The notes: generated by a model not told the origin, from the sequence alone. DNA of 64,000 nt from Telmatactis stephensoni (GCA_029948255.1 JALIZF010001673.1:496001-560000), one strand, 5' to 3'; numbered from the stretch's first letter, positions 9,546 through 22,036 are shown. Numbers and translations are program-made.

Positions 9546-12500
9546 CCCGTTTTAATATACTTTTGACGAAAAAAGGCACCCCTTTAATATACCTTTGACG
9601 GATAAAGGCACCCCTTTAATATACCTTTGACGGATAAAGGTACCCCTTTAATATACCTTACCCCTTTAATATACCTTTGACGGATAAAGGCACCCCTTTA
9701 ATATACCTTTGACGAAAAAAGGTACCCCTTTAATATACCTTTGACGGATAAAGGTACCCCTTTAATATACCTTTGACGGATAAAGGTACCCCTTTAATAT
9801 ACCTTTGACGGATAAAGGCACCCCTTTAATATACCTTTGACGAAAAAAGGCACCCCTTTAATATACCTTTGACGAAAAAAGGTACCCCTTTAATATACCT
9901 TTGACGAAAAAAGGCACCCCTTTAATATACCTTTGACGAAAAAAGGTACCCCTTTAATATACCTTTGACGAAAAAAGGTACCCCTTTAATATACCTTTGA
10001 CGGATAAAGGTACCCCTTTAATATACCTTTGACGGATAAAGGTACCCCTTTAATATACCTTTGACGGATAAAGGTACCCCTTTAATATACCTTTGACGAA
10101 AAAAGGTACCCCTTTAATATACCTTTGACGGATAAAGGTACCCCTTTAATATACCTTTGACGAAAAAAGGTATCCCTTTAATATACCTTTGACGGATAAA
10201 GGCACCCCTTTAATATACCTTTGACGGATAAAGGTACCCCTTTAATATACCTTTGACGGATAAAGGTACCCCTTTAATATACCTTTGACGAAAAAAGGTA
10301 TCCCTTTAATATACCTTTGACGGATAAAGGCACCCCTTTAATATACCTTTGACGGATAAAGGTACCCCTTTAATATACCTTTGACGGATAAAGGTACCCC
10401 TTTAATATACCTTTGACGGATAAAGGTACCCCTTTAGTATACCTTTGACGGATAAAGGCACCCCTTTAATATACCTTTGACGAAAAAAGGTACCCCTTTA
10501 ATATACCTTTGACGAAAAAAGGTATCCCTTTAATATACCTTTGACGGATAAAGGTACCCCTTTAATATACCTTTGACGGATAAAGGTACCCCTTTAATAT
10601 ACCTTTGACGAAAAAAGGTATCCCTTTAATATACCTTTGACGGATAAAGGCACCCCTTTAATATACCTTTGACGGATAAAGGTACCCCTTTAATATACCT
10701 TTGACGGATAAAGGTACCCCTTTAATATACCTTTGACGAAAAAAGGTATCCCTTTAATATACCTTTGACGGATAAAGGCACCCCTTTAATATACCTTTGA
10801 CGGATAAAGGTACCCCTTTAATATACCTTTGACGAAAAAAGGTATCCCTTTAATATACCTTTGACGGATAAAGGCCCCCCTTTAATATACCTTTGACGGA
10901 TAAAGGTACCCCTTTAATATACCTTTGACGGATAAAGGTACCCCTTTAATATACCTTTGACGGAAAAAGGTACCCCTTTAATATACCTTTGACGGATAAA
11001 GGCACCCCTTTAGTATACCTTTGACGGATAAAGGTACCCCTTTAGTATACCTTTGACGAAAAAAGGTACCCCTTTAATATACCTTTGACGGATAAAGGTA
11101 CCCCTTTAATATACCTTTGACGGATAAAGGTACCCCTTTAATATACCTTTGACGGATAAAGGTACCCCTTTAGTATACCTTTGACGGATAAAGGCACCCC
11201 TTTAATATACCTTTGACGGATAAAGGTACCCCTTTAATATACCTTTGACGGATAAAGGTACCCCTTTAATATACCTTTGACGGATAAAGGTACCCCTTTA
11301 GTATACCTTTGACGGATAAAGGCACCCCTTTAATATACCTTTGACGAAAAAAGGTACCCCTTTAATATACCTTTGACGAAAAAAGGTACCCCTTTAATAT
11401 ACCTTTGACGGATAAAGGTACCCCTTTAATATACCTTTGACGAAAAAAGGTATCCCTTTAATATACCTTTGACGGATAAAGGCACCCCTTTAATATACCT
11501 TTGACGGATAAAGGTACCCCTTTAATATACCTTTGACGGATAAAGGTACCCCTTTAATATACCTTTGACGGAAAAAGGTACGCCTTTAATATACCTTTGA
11601 CGGATAAAGGCACCCCTTTAGTATACCTTTGACGGATAAAGGTACCCCTTTAGTATACCTTTGACGAAAAAAGGTACCCCTTTAATATACCTTTGACGGA
11701 TAAAGGTACCCCTTTAATATACCTTTGACGGATAAAGGTACCCCTTTAATATACCTTTGACGGATAAAGGTACCCCTTTAGTATACCTTTGACGGATAAA
11801 GGCACCCCTTTAATATACCTTTGACGAAAAAAGGTACCCCTTTAATATACCTTTGACGAAAAAAGGTATCCCTTTAATATACCTTTGACGGATAAAGGTA
11901 CCCCTTTAATATACCTTTGACGGATAAAGGTACCCCTTTAATATACCTTTGACGAAAAAAGGTATCCCTTTAATATACCTTTGACGGATAAAGGCACCCC
12001 TTTAATATACCTTTGACGGATAAAGGTACCCCTTTAATATACCTTTGACGGATAAAGGTACCCCTTTAATATACCTTTGACGGATAAAGGTACCCCTTTA
12101 ATATACCTTTGACGGATAAAGGTACCCCTTTAATATACCTTTGACGGATAAAGGTACCCCTTTAATATACCTTTGACGGATAAAGGTACCCCTTTAGTAT
12201 ACCTTTGACGAAAAAAGGTACCCCTTTAATATACCTTTGACGAAAAAAGGTATCCCTTTAATATACCTTTGACGGATAAAGGTACCCCTTTAATATACCT
12301 TTGACGGATAAAGGTACCCCTTTAATATACCTTTGACGAAAAAAGGCACCCCTTTAATATACCTTTGACGGATAAAGGCACCCCTTTAATATACCTTTGA
12401 CGGATAAAGGTACCCCTTTAATATACCTTTGACGGATAAAGGTACCCCTTTAATATACCTTTGACGAAAAAAGGTATCCCTTTAATATACCTTTGACGGA

Positions 12501-13375
12501 TAAAGGTACCCCTTTAATATACCTTTGACGGATAAAGGTACCCCTTTAATATACCTTTGACGGATAAAGGTACCCCTTTAATATACCTTTGACGGATAAA
12601 GGTACCCCTTTAATATACCTTTGACGGATAAAGGTACCCCTTTAGTATACCTTTGACGAAAAAAGGTATCCCTTTAATATACCTTTGACGGATAAAGGCA
12701 CCCCTTTAATATACCTTTGACGGATAAAGGTACCCCTTTAATATACCTTTGACGGATAAAGGTACCCCTTTAGTATACCTTTGACGAAAAAAGGTACCCC
12801 TTTAATATACCTTTGACGAAAAAAGGTATCCCTTTAATATACCTTTGACGGATAAAGGTACCCCTTTAATATACCTTTGACGGATAAAGGTACCCCTTTA
12901 ATATACCTTTGACGAAAAAAGGTACCCCTTTAATATACCTTTGACGGATAAAGGCACCTCTTTAATATACCTTTGACGGATAAAGGTACCCCTTTAATAT
13001 ACCTTTGACGAAAAAAGGCACCCCTTTAATATACCTTTGACGGATAAAGGCACCCCTTTAATATACCTTTGACGGATAAAGGTACCCCTTTAATATACCT
13101 TTGACGAAAAAAGGCACCCCTTTAATATACCTTTGACGAAAAAAGGTACCCCTTTAATATACCTTTGACGGATAAAGGTACCCCTTTAATATACCTTTGA
13201 CGAAAAAAGGTACCCCTTTAATATACCTTTGACGGATAAAGGTACCCCTTTAATATACCTTTGACGAAAAAAGGTACCCCTTTAATATACCTTTGACGAA
13301 AAAAGGCACCCCTTTAATATGCCTTTGACGAAAAAAGATACCCCTTTTAGCTTTTATATACTTTTGCTGTTAACG
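9546..13375. repeat. Giant 32-bp minisatellite array (about 3.8 kb)
   Basis: Uninterrupted tandem copies of a 32-bp unit containing TTTAATATACCTTTGACG. Array length divided by unit length gives about 120 copies. Each unit carries one of two main variants in its second half, GACGGATAAAGG or GACGAAAAAAGG, and a further T/C choice (GGTACCCC, GGCACCCC, GGTATCCC). A shortened unit lies at about 9640-9660. Higher-order periods are visible: the GGTATCCC variant recurs at 10171 and 10299, and at 10619 and 10747, each pair 128 bp (four units) apart. Unit length is not a multiple of three and there is no open frame. Confidence 0.98.
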
Positions 13376-13642
13376 GATATTTCATTCTCAGTTTGAAAAG
13401 CTATTTCCAAGGCCGCTATATGTACATGAGCATTTGGCTTGAACGGTGTAGCTTTCGCAACCATTTTTAATTATCCTAGGGCCCTTTTCGATACCCAAAG
13501 TCGCACATTCCCTACCCTTTGGTATACTCAAAATTGCAAAATCACTACCCTTTTCTATACCTCTGGCCTCAAAAAGGCTACCCCTTTCGGACGGAGCATC
13601 CCCGTTCGGTATAGCAAATATATGGGAATGTACCCCCGGGTG
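13376..13642. repeat. Dispersed element end bordering the 32-bp array
   Basis: The array passes into more diverged 'TACCC' words (CTACCCTTTGGTATAC, CTACCCTTTTCTATACC, CTACCCCTTTCGG) and ends with GGGAATGTACCCCCGGGTG. In reverse complement this matches the start of the repeat at 1495. The array therefore lies inside, or grew from, a member of that dispersed family. The opposed ORFs here (13388-13672) are by-products. Confidence 0.6.
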
Positions 13643-15107
13643 CACACTTTCTTGAAAGCTCTGAATGAATAAACATCAGTGCGGAGAAGAAACATTTTTC
13701 ATTTATTCACATATTGTTTAATTATCCACAAACAAGTTGGTTTCTTTATTATATAATTAGTTCATATGTTTTATTACTGCATATATATCGCGTAGCTAAT
13801 AGCTGACGTCAGCAAGCCTATTGATAGTTGTCATTAGGAGTACAGCCCAATCTCTTGGCAGCGATGCAGATCTCAGCCCTTGTTCGCCAGTTCACTGGAA
13901 TATTTCTCATAGTTAATGAGCTTTTTTCACTAGGCGATCTTTTACCCTAGGAAAATCAATGACTTCAATGATTATTACACTCTTAGCGCACCCAAAAGGC
14001 TATCAGTACCTAAGGGAGGTGGTGGCTCATGATGAAGATGAAACTAAACTGACATATTTAGACAAGTTGAAAGTATTCAAGGTTACTCTAATAATATTTT
14101 TCTTGCCGGCAACGCCAATTTCTGCCGCAACGAACGATGAGTCCTTCAGTGTAAAAAAGCTGCCTAAAACAAACTGTTGCCGGACGAGACTGAATTGTTG
14201 AACGAGCATTAAAGATAGTTAAATCTGGAGGTCATCACGTCTTTCATTCTTGGCATTGAGCTGGCGTGCTATGAGCAGTTTTCATATGAGCTGTGAAACG
14301 TACCGCGCCGTACCGTAACGTTAGTGCCGTGTTGTCTATAATTCTTGCTATAACTGACCATGCGGTGTATTGATAGTAGCGTTTTCACAGTTACACGAAC
14401 ACTACTCGTTACCATGCCCACTTGATCATCTAAATGGTTTACCGTTAACAACTGACTACGAGGCGAGACAGAAGTTGTTCTTAACCTTCAATTACCAGGA
14501 AATCTCCTTGAGATAGGTTTGAGGTAAATAAAACACGATCGCTTATCTAATGTGCTAACACTCAGGCCTACTTTGGAACCATAAGTTGCCTTAAAGCGCC
14601 TTAAAACGCCGTAAAACGCATTAAAATACTCAATGGTATCAGGGTACCCCAAAGTTTCTCAAAAGGGTCGATTTTTACTTTTTTACATTTTCCGTGATAG
14701 AATACACAATAAGCTATGATTTAGTGAAAAAATTATTCCACTAGCGATTTTTAATAAAACTTTTTTTCCGGCTTAATTCCTGTCAATTATCTGTTGATAT
14801 CACTTGTCAATTGACCTATCATCAAGAGAGCTTGTCGGTGAAGAATATATTTGTCTATAAACTATCGAAACCTTTGTAAAAAGATTATTCAACAAGAGCC
14901 AAAGTTCAATGGGATCAAATTGCCTTGACTTCCCGTCATTTGTGCGGGAAACGTAACAAGATTTTGGTTGCCCTTTACTTCAGCAGTCATCGGGCAAGAT
15001 TATGAGGTGTTATAATCCCTTGTATCAACAAACCCACTTCTTGGCTCCAAAACACATTTTTGCGTTATTCTCGGAAGTGAATTTACGTTCATCTAACCGT
15101 GTATTTT
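13643..15107. other. No gene recognised
   Basis: A/T-rich sequence with only short, unrecognisable ORFs (13959-14201, 14269-14451). The words GCCTTAAAACGCC / CGCCGTAAAACGC at about 14590-14625 recur at about 15640-15695, suggesting two ends of a decayed element, but the arms are too short to delimit it. Confidence 0.5.
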
Positions 15108-15388
15108 GAGTTCCCGGTCAAAGGGATTTTAATGAATTCATCTGAAATTTGGCAGAGGTCGTCTTCGATAGTTGTTCTTAAAAAATTGTGTCTCCGATTT
15201 TCGATTTTTTGCTCCATTCCAAAGTTATCGTCTGTTTTGTATAGGATACAGCTATTTTGGCGGTGTTGTAACTTTAGGAACGTATAACAAACAAAAAATC
15301 TGAGACACAATTTTGAAAAGTGATATCTCATGATCTCAGAAAGATAGTAAACATTGTTTTCGGATCAATATTGATTGACCGGGAACTC
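15108..15388. repeat. Small foldback element with 14-bp inverted ends
   Basis: GAGTTCCCGGTCAA at 15108-15121 is matched in reverse complement at 15375-15388. A second pair inside (AAATTGTGTCTC near 15184 and GAGACACAATTT near 15302) extends the symmetry. About 280 bp, no coding capacity; a MITE-like structure. Confidence 0.7.
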
Positions 15389-15705
15389 CGCGAAGACACC
15401 TCGGTGAAAATTTGAATACTTCGCTCTAACCTAAAAGGAAAAAATAATTTTACGATAAAAATAATAGAAATAGTTTCTACATTTATTCAGCTTTCTAAAA
15501 ATGTATACTTTAATGGGGTTTAGACTAAAAGTTTTGGCGCAATATAGAGTTGAACGCACACTGGTTGCTAAGGGCACCTTGATACCTTAAAGTAGCCTTT
15601 AAGTATTCTAAGTTAATTCAACTCTTTTTAGTAATAAAACGCCTTAAAACGCCGTACAAAATTACACAAATTTCTCCACATTTCCTTAAAACGCCTTAAA
15701 TTGCA

Positions 15706-17416
15706 TTAAGTAATGATCCTTGTAAGAAGTAGGCAAATTCACGCCCCCTAATGCATAAATGACTGTTATAGTCAATTTGCAATCCAATTAAAATACGGCT
15801 ACCTCATTGGTCGGATTCAATTCAAGCGCGAAATTTGAATTTACAAATCAAATTTCTTGGGATCAAAGCTGGTTTTCAGAACATCTTAATTTAAAAATTG
15901 CATTATCAAACACCATAAAAACTTCGTATGAAATTTAACGAAAACTGGTCGTGGGGAACATAGCTAAAATAAGTCTTTTCTCTCACTCGCTAACACTGAA
16001 ACGTAACACGATACGCTGAGCTGTCATTGCGTGTTTCCTGTACACAGAACAATGTAAAACTAGCTGGCCAAATAAACTACAATGACATAAATATGTTTCA
16101 TAATTATATGCCTAACGATAAATACAAAACATTCAATATGCAATGCAGGCAATGAGTCATCTTCCAGGATCGTCAGCCGTAAATTGTAAAACCGAGTCCG
16201 CCGAAAATCATCACGTTATCCATTTCTCGACTAAACTCGCATTTAGATGTCCAAAGGATAAAATCCATCTTCTGTCTCAATTCTACATCCCCCTCTTCTA
16301 AGTCTGGAAAACGTCTTGTTCAAAAACAAAAGTTCCTTTATTTTCTTTGAGATGTGCAATATGAGCTCAAACACGCAAGTCCTAACAGAGCTATTACAAA
16401 GTTATTTGGTATGGTGTGAAAGGTCAAGGTCTACAAGTTCTTCTAAAATACTCCTTTCCACTACAAAAGTTATGCCGTACATGAACATGTGTTTGGCATG
16501 TCCAAATATGTCAGCAATAAAGGCTTTCCCTCCTAGTCCTCAAACGTAAACTCTAAAAGAGAACGAAGTTACTAAACGTCCGGCAGCCGGACCTAGTGAC
16601 GGTCTTAAAATAACAAATAACTAAACATCCGGCAGTCCGATATTTTTCAACATTTCTATTCGAAATCAAACAAAATATTTATTCGAAAGTGTTCTACCTT
16701 TATTTAGAATCCTCAAGCGCTTCCAGGCAGCCAAAAATCTCGAATTTGATGCGGTATTTCTCCAACCCTGTACACAGAGTGCGAAGACATCACAGCGCGT
16801 AACGCTTGGAGACAGTCCGATATTCTTCCATTTTTCGCCATGAAATCCACCAATCTTTCTTTAAAAATGGTCTATATTTAGTTAGAATCCTCGAGCGCTT
16901 CTAGACAATCAAAAAAATTCGAATGTTGTCGTTTCGCGGATGGTCAGGGTACATAAGCTTACGAATCGATCCGCGAGCGTGACACTTACAAAATTTTATC
17001 TGACACTGCCGGGCACTTGAGGAAGGTATCGTCCAAAACAACCAAACCAAAAACCTAACTCAATTTTAAAATGATTCCATAAAATGTGCAATATTGATCT
17101 AAAAAAGTTGAGATTTGCTTCGAAGTACGTCTGAATCCAAGATGGCTCCGACTTGTGAAACCACGCTGCTTGTCAAAGTACCAGTTCCCCACATCAAAAA
17201 GAGGCAATTTTTGGCAGAAACAATGAAAATAAGACTGGAACCGAATATATTCTAAAACATGGCGGGAAAAGCTAATTTTAGGTCTATTTTTAGGGTTTTT
17301 TTGGCCTCTGACCAATCAGAAACGAGGATTTTTATTTGCTTATCCAATTAGTATAATCGCGTGCTTTACATGCCATGCATTACTGGTGCCTACTTCTTAC
17401 AAGGATCATTACTTAA
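15706..17416. mobile_element. 1.7-kb TIR element flanked by TTAA
   Basis: Positions 15706-15735 and 17387-17416 are perfect 30-bp reverse complements. Read outward, each end terminates with TTAA (15706-15709 and 17413-17416), leaving a 26-bp inverted repeat starting GTAATGATCCTTGTAAG. That is the structure expected of a piggyBac-like or similar TTAA-targeting transposon with its target-site duplication. The inside holds only short ORFs (16316-16549 plus, 17055-17315 minus) with no recognised domain, so it looks non-autonomous. Similar motifs recur inside (CCTCAAGCGCTTCCAGGCA near 16712 and CCTCGAGCGCTTCTAGACA near 16890). Confidence 0.75.
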
Positions 17417-17568
17417 GTCAGGAGTCATAGCCGTAAAAAACGGCGACTTAGGGACCTGGGAAAGGCCTACACTCGGCTACCTCTCGCATCCTAACCTGCT
17501 TTTCTTGTGCTCTACTCCTATCGTGTTTCCATCACAGTACAGAGACATGCACGCAACACACACAAACA

Positions 17569-17823
17569 TTATAAGAACGGAAATCGCAACAGAGCATCAC
17601 ATTTTGCACAGTACAAACATACAATGGAGCTTTTCGGTCCTGGTTCAGCTATAAGTATGCGATTCGCGGACTCACACTTGGGATAGGTGTTCCTCATATT
17701 TATCCCTAATATAAATATATATAAATATACCATTTCTCTTCCCACTCCCACGAAGCCAGCTGCACAATATGGTACGACCACCATAAGACACACCATGATG
17801 AGTAGAATTGCTTTGCACGCCAT
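17569..17823 (-). CDS. Possible small secreted peptide (signal-peptide ORF)
   Basis: The ATG at 17823 starts a frame whose first about 23 residues, MACKAILLIMVCLMVVVPYC, then AAGF, look like a classical signal peptide: a Lys, a long hydrophobic core and an Ala-Ala cleavage region. The rest (about 60 residues) holds a few cysteines in a C-L-Y-C-A-K-C cluster. A TATTTAAG box lies about 50 bp upstream on the minus strand (near 17871-17880). A GT donor-like site follows codon AGAGAAATG, so the true gene may be spliced and the visible tail may be intron. The in-frame Met 15 codons upstream is disfavoured because the hydrophobic segment would no longer be N-terminal. No family was recognised; chance is quite possible. 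Confidence 0.3.
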   Translation of the reverse strand: MACKAILLIMVCLMVVVPYCAAGFVGVGREMVYLYIFILGINMRNTYPKCESANRILIAEPGPKSSIVCLYCAKCDALLRFPFL

Positions 17824-17880
17824 TTTACCTGATACCGTAGACTGAATTCGAAGTAGATTTGGTTGCACTCCTTAAATACA

Positions 17881-19754
17881 GCCAGCTAACAGTTAATTTG
17901 AAGGAAGTTGTTTGACTGCAGTAATTTAGTTATGTATAACAATTAAGGCCAGTGAAGTTACCTATGGATATATTTTATTGAAATCAAACTGTCACTCCAA
18001 ATACTTGAGTTTTTAGCTATGACAGATTACTATACTTACTATGCGGTTAATATCAACGAAGCATTTACAACGGAAGCATGCCAAACCGTGTTGTTAATTT
18101 GTCATTTTGAGTAAGCAGTCGATGGATTCCACTTTTCTTTGACTCGACTATCTCTTCGCATTTTGATTAGATGTATTAGTTTTAGAAAATGTAAACCTGC
18201 AACCTGAAAAACTCGCATCACCCAACTTACAAAATACAGTAACTACGAAGCGACGTCAGGAGAACAAACAAACAAACAAACGAACGAACGAACGAACGAA
18301 CGAACGAACGAACGAACGAACGAACGAACGAACGAACGAACGAACGAACGAACAATTCAAACAATTCAAACAAAGGCAAATAAAACAACCAACCAAACAA
18401 ACAAACGAGTCAAATCCTCTTTGGATGATATGAATAGTAGAACGTGTCTGACAAGAATCATGTTACAAGTAGCATGAGGGATCGTAAAAGATAGGAATAA
18501 TTTACAGCTTATTTATCAGAAGCTGTCAGCAAAATATTACTAATTTAGGAAAATGTTTTTAGGTATAAAGATAAAACTAGAATATGTGGTCCCGAGTTAA
18601 GCTTCATCTGTGAAATTAAAGCAAGAAATCGACTCGATAACACTGCTACAGAGGTTTTCTTGTTGCGCGGGCCGCTGTTAGAATGGCTTGAATTGGAATG
18701 CAGAATTCAAATCTAGCCGACAAATTGTAGAATGTAAATCGACCCCTCCTGAAAAATGGGAATTCCCAAACCTATAGTTAGCATTAAACTTCGCTTACAA
18801 TTACGTCAATAAAAACTAAATTGATTTCACAAATGCCTACATGGTCTACATCATGACCAGTTCTACACCTAAATTATTTAAAGTTACATCGAGTTAGGTT
18901 GACTTAGCTTTCTTAATACAAAACTGTTGCCCAAGTGGAAAAATTACTGAGACAATTGCGTTGTGTCAATACAGAATGACATCCTTGTCGAAATGTCCTT
19001 AAACTACTATAGCTGGAAGTTGACTAATTAATAAAGCTTTTGAAGATACAACTTTTGAATTAAAGTAAGAAAATGAATAAAAATTCTAAAATCTAAAAAC
19101 CATAAATGTCTATAATTTAATAATCAGCATTATTCAAGATGTGGCGAAATAAAAATCTACTAGTATCACACTTTTATTGAACAGAAACGTTTCAAACTCC
19201 TACCTGCTATATCTTGTTTCTTATTTATTCTGTTTTCAAATATTAGAGATACCGAGTCTAATACCACGCGAGATGTTTTAACACGGACGTCACCAGTATA
19301 CATGCGTGCACCGTCATCGATGAGGTTCCCATCGGTTCTCGCTAGAACGGTACGTCAATACGTTGAGGGCTTCTAGATATCACTCTCTAAAATTTCGCCA
19401 ATGACGGCGCATGAATTAGAACGTACGCGTGACGTCCATGTTGACCAGTACTAGACAAACTTTGGGATTGATATCAGTTTATTTGCGGCTTTGCGTTGAA
19501 TCATGGAAGTTTTAAGGGACGCACTTTTTAATATTAATCTAATATGATACAAAGCAACAAATAAGCAAAACAAAGAAAAATGTGTTTATGATTAGATGTT
19601 CACAATCGTTTCCGAGTACTTCACTGCAGCTTAAAATGAAATGAAATAGTCGCATAATTCAACTCGAACTTTACGCTCCCGGTCGGACCTTCTGAATATA
19701 CCATGCAAAATTGCTTATACAAGTAGTCGATGCACCAAAGACTACAAAACTTAC
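17881..19754. other. No gene; contains a CGAA microsatellite
   Basis: About 1.9 kb of A/T-rich sequence without a supportable gene. A microsatellite lies at about 18265-18352: (CAAA)n passing into about twenty copies of CGAA. Confidence 0.6.
18265..18352. repeat. (CAAA)n/(CGAA)n microsatellite
   Basis: Tetranucleotide run: several AACA units followed by a long pure CGAA run. The change of one base between the two blocks suggests local spread of a C-to-G or A-to-G variant. Confidence 0.95.
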
Positions 19755-20475
19755 CCAAAGGTAGTATGTGTACCAAGGTAGTATGTGTACAAAGGTAGTA
19801 TGTGTACAAAGGTAGTATGTGGTGACCAAGGTAGTATGTGTACCAAGGTAGTATGTGTACCAAGGTAGTATGTGTGCAAAGGTAGTATGTGTACAAAGGT
19901 AGTACGGGTACAAAGGTAGTATTTGTACAAAGGTAGTATGTGTACAAAGGCAGTATGTGTACCAAGGTAGTATGTGTACCAAGGTAGTATGTGTACCAAG
20001 GTAGTATGTGTGCAAAGGTAGTATGTGTACAAAGGTAGTATGTGTACAAAGGTAGTATGTGTACAAAGGTAGTATTTATACAAAGGCAGAATGTGTACAA
20101 AGGCAGTATGTGTGTAAAGGAAGTATGTGTACAAAGGTAGTATGTGTACAAAGGTAGAATGTGTACAAAGGTAGAATGTGTACAAAGGTAGTATGTGTAC
20201 AAAGGTAGTATGTGCACAAAGGTAGTATGTGTACAAAGGTAGTATGTGTACCAAGGTAGTATGTGTGCAAAGGTAGTATGTGTACAAAGGTAGTATGTGT
20301 ACAAAGGTAGTATGTGTACCAAGGTAGTATGTGTGCAAAGGTAGTATGTGTACAAAGGTAGTATGTGTACAAAGGTAGTATGTGTACAAAGGTAGTATGT
20401 GTGCAAAGGTAGTATGTGTACAAAGGTAGTATGTGTACAAAGGTAGTATGTGAGCAAAGGTAGTATGTGTACAAA
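19755..20475. repeat. 17-bp minisatellite, second array
   Basis: About 42 copies (by length) of the unit seen at 1-230. Because 17 is not a multiple of three and the complement contains no stop codon in any phase, all three minus-strand frames stay open, giving overlapping ORFs of 291, 229 and 165 codons with a 17-residue threonine/tyrosine/leucine-rich period. These are a property of the repeat and not evidence for a protein. Confidence 0.97.
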
Positions 20476-20634
20476 TGCTTTATAGCCGTAGAACACGAGT
20501 TGGGAGCTTGAAGCCCATACAGTTGTCGTGTAAAGCCCGATTTAATCCACACAACCTTTTTGTGGCACAGCAACCCTTATTCTGGGCAAGTGAACTCATT
20601 AAATAGCCCGGCCCCATTTACACAACAAGCCGAA
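20476..20634. repeat. Flank shared with 231-388
   Basis: Same sequence and orientation as the flank of the array at the window start, with only scattered differences. The shared block ends at GCCGAAGAAAA in both places. Confidence 0.9.
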
Positions 20635-21157
20635 GAAAATTCTGAGGGGAAAGTGGATTTGCTGCGAACAATAGAAAATGCTATAGTTCTTGAATGACCA
20701 TTACTCGGTACTTTAGAACTGTAGTACATGCCGAAAGAAACTACAGCACTAGCATGAACTGGTCAGACTAGAGTACAAAATCGATGGGCTCGCCCGTCGC
20801 GATGCGCCTGTGAAGTCTTACGTACATGATGACACAGACAAAAAATATAGGTTTACCGAAAAAAAAAAAGGCATGTTTAACGTTATAGATGCCGGTTTAT
20901 AACGATAAGATAAAAAGCACACGTGAAAAAAACTCGACGAATAAAGCGAAAACACAGAACCGAGGCGAAACCCACCGAAATGTCGGCCCTAGGCAACCCC
21001 GAAGGGCGTGAAAGGCATTAGACGCCCGCACCTAGGTACGACAAACGGCGTTGGTAAAACTTAAAGAAAACACGGAAAGATGAACAAATAACCTAATGAA
21101 GCAAACGAGTCTTAAGAGGAAACCTCAGTGGTGACTTCAAACGCGTAGTGGCTAATT
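20635..21157. other. No gene recognised
   Basis: Unique sequence without a supportable ORF or structured repeat. Confidence 0.5.
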
Positions 21158-22036
21158 TAGACCTAGTTCAAACGTCGCATCTTCACATGTGCCGAATTGA
21201 ATTCCTATTTTGGTCGACTATAATAATAATTAAATACGGCATTTGATTCAAACGTCGAATTCAATGTTGCCGAATTTAATTGCAAGCTTTTGATTTTTGC
21301 CGTTATTTGATATCATATTTTAATCGTACAGTCAGTAAATTCAACATCACTTTGGCTTTTTCACGAATTTACGTAGTTTCTTGGAAATAGGGTTCACGAT
21401 ATTCCAGATATCGATCTGTCCTTTCTCGTAAGAGCCTCGAAAATACACGTCATGTATAGCCAGCCCGAAAGCCTTGCTCCTCTAGCTACCGCACACTTCC
21501 AAAATCTCTGTTTAACCAACACATCCGGTTTATTGTTGTTTATATTGTTATATAAAAGAGAAACATGTAACATTGTAAAAGAAGTGTGAATGAATAAAAA
21601 ACTTAAAACTTGTATATGTATTTGGCTTGAATCTCCGGTCATTTTGTATTCTTCTAATTGCTGAGATCTTTTATAACCGCCAAAAGAAAGGTGCAATTTG
21701 AGTCTTAAGTAATCACACTGTCCAAAAGTTTGCTAAATCCAGTAATTCTACTAAGCAGTGGTAATGCGCATGACAATTAGGAAAACCCGGTGAAATCTGG
21801 ATAATAATTGAAGTCTAATACTGGTCTAACACCTTTTTGCATTACATTTAGCACGTGAAATGCGACGTCTTAATCAACTGTCGAACCAGTCGTATCTTCG
21901 ACAGCTTCAGTCGCAGATTCGGCGGAAGTCGTATTTTTAAAATTTAAAACTGTCGAATTTAATTGATTCAAATGTCGTATTTCACATGCATGTAATTCTT
22001 GAATTGAAGTCGGCGCACGTTTGAACTAGACCTAAA
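21158..22036. mobile_element. TIR element of the 'CTAGTTCAAACGT' type
   Basis: The left end reads TTTAGACCTAGTTCAAACGT. The right end in reverse complement reads TTTAGGTCTAGTTCAAACGT. The ends resemble those of the MITE at 22386-22619 (GGCCCAGTTCAGACGTCG). Inside are words such as 'ATTCAAACGTCGAATT' in both orientations but no coding capacity, so the 100-codon minus ORF at 21394-21696 is probably fortuitous. Likely a non-autonomous DNA transposon. Confidence 0.6.

Noticed and set aside
13388..13672. Opposed ORFs of 85 and 77 codons
   Set aside because: They lie on a dispersed non-coding repeat; the translations show no domain and the same words occur in other frames elsewhere.
19621..20573. 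Three long overlapping minus-strand ORFs (291, 229 and 165 codons)
   Set aside because: They read the 17-bp minisatellite in three phases; the period of 17 residues follows from the unit length and no domain or start context supports a protein.
21394..21696. 100-codon minus ORF
   Set aside because: Located inside a non-autonomous TIR element and without any recognisable motif.
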